Position numbers and translations under genes: made by a program
Shown: piece by piece, positions 4,394 through 7,234 of the stretch
Position numbering within the stretch: the first letter of the stretch is position 1
Layout of the letters: every line of letters begins with the position of its first letter
Notes under the pieces: model-generated
Seen by the model: only the letters and a program-made list of their open reading frames with translations
Told to the model about the DNA's origin: nothing
The model's database searches: none
Source: CAZVEE01 sp964625525
GTDB taxonomy: Bacteria > Pseudomonadota > Alphaproteobacteria > JAJFIK01
DNA: 7,234 nucleotides
Direction of reading: 5' to 3'
Assembly (NCBI GenBank): GCA_964625525.1
Contig: CAZVEE010000127.1
Coordinates: 1-7,234 of the forward strand

Positions 4394-7234
4394 TCAGGCG
4401 GGTGCGGCGGCGCTGCTGTGCCGCCCTTCGCCAAGGCGCAACAGGCTTGGCAACAAGATCAGGGTAAAGATCAGACTCACCGACATGCCGCCGGCGATGG
4501 TGGCGGCAAGGCCGCGATAGATGGTGCTGCCTTCGCCGGGGATCAGCACCAGCGGCAACATGCCGAAAATGCTCGTCAGGGTGCTCATGAAGATGGGGCG
4601 CAGGCGCATCACCAAACTGTCGCGTACCGCCTCGCGCCGGGCGCGCCCGTCCGCTTCGGAGCGCCGGGTACGGTCAACGAGCAGAATGGCGTTGTTGACC
4701 ACAAGGCCAAGCAGAATGATGAAACCGATCATGGTGAGCAGGTCGAGCGGCTGAACCGTCACCAGATTCAAAAGCTGCAGCGCGCCCATGCCGCCGACGG
4801 TGGCGAGCGGCAGCGCAATGGAGACCAGAAGCGCATCCTTCAGGGAGCGGAACAGCGCCGCCATCAGCAAGAGCAACAAAACGATGGCCAGGGCGAAGTT
4901 TTGCGCCATGGTGACAATGGACTGGCGCAGACTGTCCGCATTGCCCGCGATCCTCAAGGACGTGCCGAGCGGCATCATGGCCCGCAGCTCCGGCTCGACC
5001 TTGGTCTCGAAGACGTCGATGACTTCCTGCAAGGTCATGCCGCGCGGCTGGCTGACATCGAGGGTAAAGGTGCGCCGCTTGTCGACCCGGCGGATGGTGC
5101 TCGGGCCCACGGTGCGTTCGATGTCGACGAGTTCGCTGAAGGGCACCACGGCGCCCGAGGGCGTGGCCACGGGCAGGCCGCCGAGGCGGTCCGGATCGTC
5201 CCAGACTTCGCTGCGCAGAATAATATCGAGTTGGCGTTCCCCGTCGAAATAGTCGCCGAGATAAAGGCCCTCACCGAGGGCGCGCACCATGAGGGCAATC
5301 TGGCCGCGCGTCAGCTGGGCCTCCTGGACCCGGTCGTCCTTTGGGGTCACGCGGAGTTCCGGTTGGGCCGGATCCGGGTTCGGAAAGATACGCACATTGG
5401 CACCGGCCGGCAGGGCCCCACTCAGGAGGCGTTCGGCCTCCTGGGCGACGGCGGCGAGGTCTTCGCTGTTCGTGCCCTGAACATGGATCACCATGCCGCC
5501 GCCCCCGCCGCCGAAACCGCCAAACAGGTTGCCCTGCTGGGCAAAGGCGCGGGTGTCGGGCAGGCCGGCCAGGATCTCGCTGCGCATGAGGCGTTCAAGC
5601 TCGCCGACTTGGGACTGGTCCTTAAGACGCACGCCCATGGTGCCGCCGCCGGGCCAGGCGATGAAGTAATAGTTCAGCAAAGCCGGTTCCTGCCCGCCCG
5701 TCAGATAGGGAGTGAGCCGTTCCATGACGGGCTGGGCCACTTCCTCGTCCACCACGTCGATGGTCACGCCGTCGGGCAGGTCGAAAAAGACGTCCACCGC
5801 ATCGCGCTTCACGGGCGGCAGGTAATCGAGACTGGGAATCATCACCCAGGTCGCGCCGATGGGCAGGGTGATGAGGGCGAGGATCCAGAAGGCCCGGCGC
5901 AGGGGTGTATCCGTCAGGGCCATGAGGATACCGGCGAACCGTTCCCAGATCGGATGGCGCCCGTCTTGCTGCTGGCGCTGGCGCACGAACAGCCGGGCGG
6001 CCGTGGGCAGCACGGTCACGGCGACGATCAGGGACATGGTGACCGCAATGGCGATCGTCAGCGCCAAGTCCGCAAAGATCTGTCCGGCCACGTCCTTGAT
6101 GAAAATAATGGGCAGAAAGATCGCCACCGTCGTCGCCGTCGAGGCAAGCAGCGCGCCAAAGACCTCCAAGGCACCCTGTTCGGAGGCGGTTTCCACGTCG
6201 CTGCCCTGTTCCCGGTGGCGCACGATGTTTTCCAGGACCACGATGGCCGCATCGAGCACCATGCCGGTCGCGAAGGCGAGGCCCGCGAGGGAGATCACAT
6301 TGATGGTCCGCCCGGCCATGTCGAGCACCAGAAAGGTGCTCAGCAGGCAGATCGGAATGGTCGAGGCGATCAGCAAGGTGGCCCGGGGCCGGCGCAGGAA
6401 GAGCCAGAGCACACCCACGGCGAGCGCGATGCCAATGAGCAGATTGTTGGTCAAAAGGCGGATCGCCCGCTCGATGAACACGGACGGGTCGAGGGATTTG
6501 CGTGCATCGAGCCCGTTGGGCAGCAGGATTTCCTCGCGCATGGCGTCAAATTCGGCCTTCACGGCCTGGATGGCGGCCAGGACATTGGCGCCGTTGCTCT
6601 TGGTCACCCGCAGGCCATAGGCCTCGTTGCCGTTCTGGTAGGAAAAGCCGAACCGCCGGCCGATGGCGACCTCGACGCGCGCGATATCGCGCAGGCGGAT
6701 CGGCTCGCCCTGGCGCCATTCGATGACCTGATCGCCCAGGGTGGTGGGGTCGAACTGCCCGTCGAATTGCAGCGTGTATTGGCGCCGGCCCACGCTGATC
6801 TGGCCGCCGGAGCTGTCCGTGGACTGGCCGGCGGCCTGCGCGAGGGCAGGAATATCGATGCCGTATTGGGCCGCCAGAAAGGGGTCGAAAATGATCTGAA
6901 CCTGCTGGTTTTCCGCGCCCGCATTGTTCACCTGAACATCGGCGACGCCCTCAAGGGCCTTCAGCCGGGGGATCATCTCGTCGTTGATGAACTGGCGGTA
7001 GCTTTCAAGGGGGCGGGGATTGTCGGGCAGGCGTTGCAGGAAGAAGAAGATCAGCGTGTCTTCAGCCCCGCCGCCGCCAAAGCCGCCGCCGAAATTGAGT
7101 TGCGGCGGGTCCGCGTCGGCGGGCAGAGGCGGCAGGCGATTGAGGCGGTTCAGCACCTCGATCGCCACCGCGTTCATGTCCGTTTCAAGATCGAATTCCA
7201 GATTGATGAAGCTCGCGCCCGCATTGGCGTTGGC
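4394..7234 (-). CDS. RND family efflux transporter, permease subunit (AcrB/HAE-type), N-terminus beyond window
   Basis: The frame is open from the window edge (7234) to the TGA at 4396-4394: 946 residues are visible and about 80-90 (first membrane span and start of the first porter subdomain) are missing. Counting from the first visible residue, there are periplasmic porter regions (1-260 and about 470-775), membrane spans 2-6 at about 264-412, span 7 near 445-465 and spans 8-12 at about 778-932. Span 4 reads GMVLDAAIVVLEN (324-336), aligning with the AcrB segment that has Asp407-Asp408. The first aspartate is kept (D328); the second is alanine (A329). Span 10 reads GLVVNNAILLVD (843-854), with asparagine where AcrB has Lys940. 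MRLRPIFMST (876-885) before span 11 is typical. Two glycine-rich loops occur at 47-56 and 571-580. The protein would use proton flow to move substrates from the periplasm or outer membrane leaflet. The adaptor gene follows downstream, reversing the common adaptor-first order. The promoter is outside the window; drug, lipid or metal substrates cannot be told apart. Confidence 0.95.
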   Translation of the reverse strand, partial: ANANAGASFINLEFDLETDMNAVAIEVLNRLNRLPPLPADADPPQLNFGGGFGGGGAEDTLIFFFLQRLPDNPRPLESYRQFINDEMIPRLKALEGVADVQVNNAGAENQQVQIIFDPFLAAQYGIDIPALAQAAGQSTDSSGGQISVGRRQYTLQFDGQFDPTTLGDQVIEWRQGEPIRLRDIARVEVAIGRRFGFSYQNGNEAYGLRVTKSNGANVLAAIQAVKAEFDAMREEILLPNGLDARKSLDPSVFIERAIRLLTNNLLIGIALAVGVLWLFLRRPRATLLIASTIPICLLSTFLVLDMAGRTINVISLAGLAFATGMVLDAAIVVLENIVRHREQGSDVETASEQGALEVFGALLASTATTVAIFLPIIFIKDVAGQIFADLALTIAIAVTMSLIVAVTVLPTAARLFVRQRQQQDGRHPIWERFAGILMALTDTPLRRAFWILALITLPIGATWVMIPSLDYLPPVKRDAVDVFFDLPDGVTIDVVDEEVAQPVMERLTPYLTGGQEPALLNYYFIAWPGGGTMGVRLKDQSQVGELERLMRSEILAGLPDTRAFAQQGNLFGGFGGGGGGMVIHVQGTNSEDLAAVAQEAERLLSGALPAGANVRIFPNPDPAQPELRVTPKDDRVQEAQLTRGQIALMVRALGEGLYLGDYFDGERQLDIILRSEVWDDPDRLGGLPVATPSGAVVPFSELVDIERTVGPSTIRRVDKRRTFTLDVSQPRGMTLQEVIDVFETKVEPELRAMMPLGTSLRIAGNADSLRQSIVTMAQNFALAIVLLLLLMAALFRSLKDALLVSIALPLATVGGMGALQLLNLVTVQPLDLLTMIGFIILLGLVVNNAILLVDRTRRSEADGRARREAVRDSLVMRLRPIFMSTLTSIFGMLPLVLIPGEGSTIYRGLAATIAGGMSVSLIFTLILLPSLLRLGEGRHSSAAAPA

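Noticed and set aside
5859..6620. 253-codon plus-strand open frame opposite the RND gene
   Set aside because: Its Ser/Arg/Met-rich composition is typical of antisense frames, it has no motif or ribosome site, and the RND protein on the other strand is unambiguous.
7067..7096. GCC-rich microsatellite-like tract as a phase-variable repeat
   Set aside because: The tract is an imperfect run of glycine codons in frame within the RND gene; any triplet change would keep the frame, so there is no on/off switching.

Overview
The window is GC-rich bacterial chromosome that looks alphaproteobacterial. The ferrochelatase (an IILTTRP segment, SFHGLP and DCIETLEE motifs) and the cluster of a YggT protein, a DUF167-type protein and FolD resemble what is known from that class. 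This is inferred from protein character and gene order; no database search was possible. All genes look like core or common chromosomal functions. I see no phage, transposon, CRISPR array or defence genes.

Layout. At the left edge is the 5' two thirds of a tRNA-Ala (CGC anticodon) on the minus strand, cut by the window. About 330 bases without a gene follow and hold divergent promoter candidates. Four plus-strand genes come next: hemH (387-1508), yggT (1626-1925), a divergent DUF167/YggU-like gene (1983-2372) and folD (2369-3295). The last two overlap by 4 bases (ATGA). Converging on folD after only 13 bases is a minus-strand efflux pair: a 946-residue inner-membrane RND transporter, truncated at its N-terminus by the right edge (7234-4394), followed 17 bases later by its periplasmic adaptor (4376-3309).

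How the genes fit together. hemH makes protoheme from protoporphyrin IX and iron. folD supplies one-carbon units on tetrahydrofolate. yggT and the DUF167 gene are small conserved genes of poorly defined function that often travel with housekeeping genes. The RND pump and its adaptor would form two parts of a tripartite efflux complex; no outer-membrane channel gene is in view.

Points worth a second look: a hairpin that captures the yggT Shine-Dalgarno; the odd start and altered core motif of the DUF167 gene; a CxC-type cysteine cluster in the ferrochelatase that could bind an Fe-S cluster; an RND pump that lacks two of the three classical charged proton-relay residues and has two glycine-rich loops; and the transporter-before-adaptor gene order. 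I found no convincing wholly new system here.
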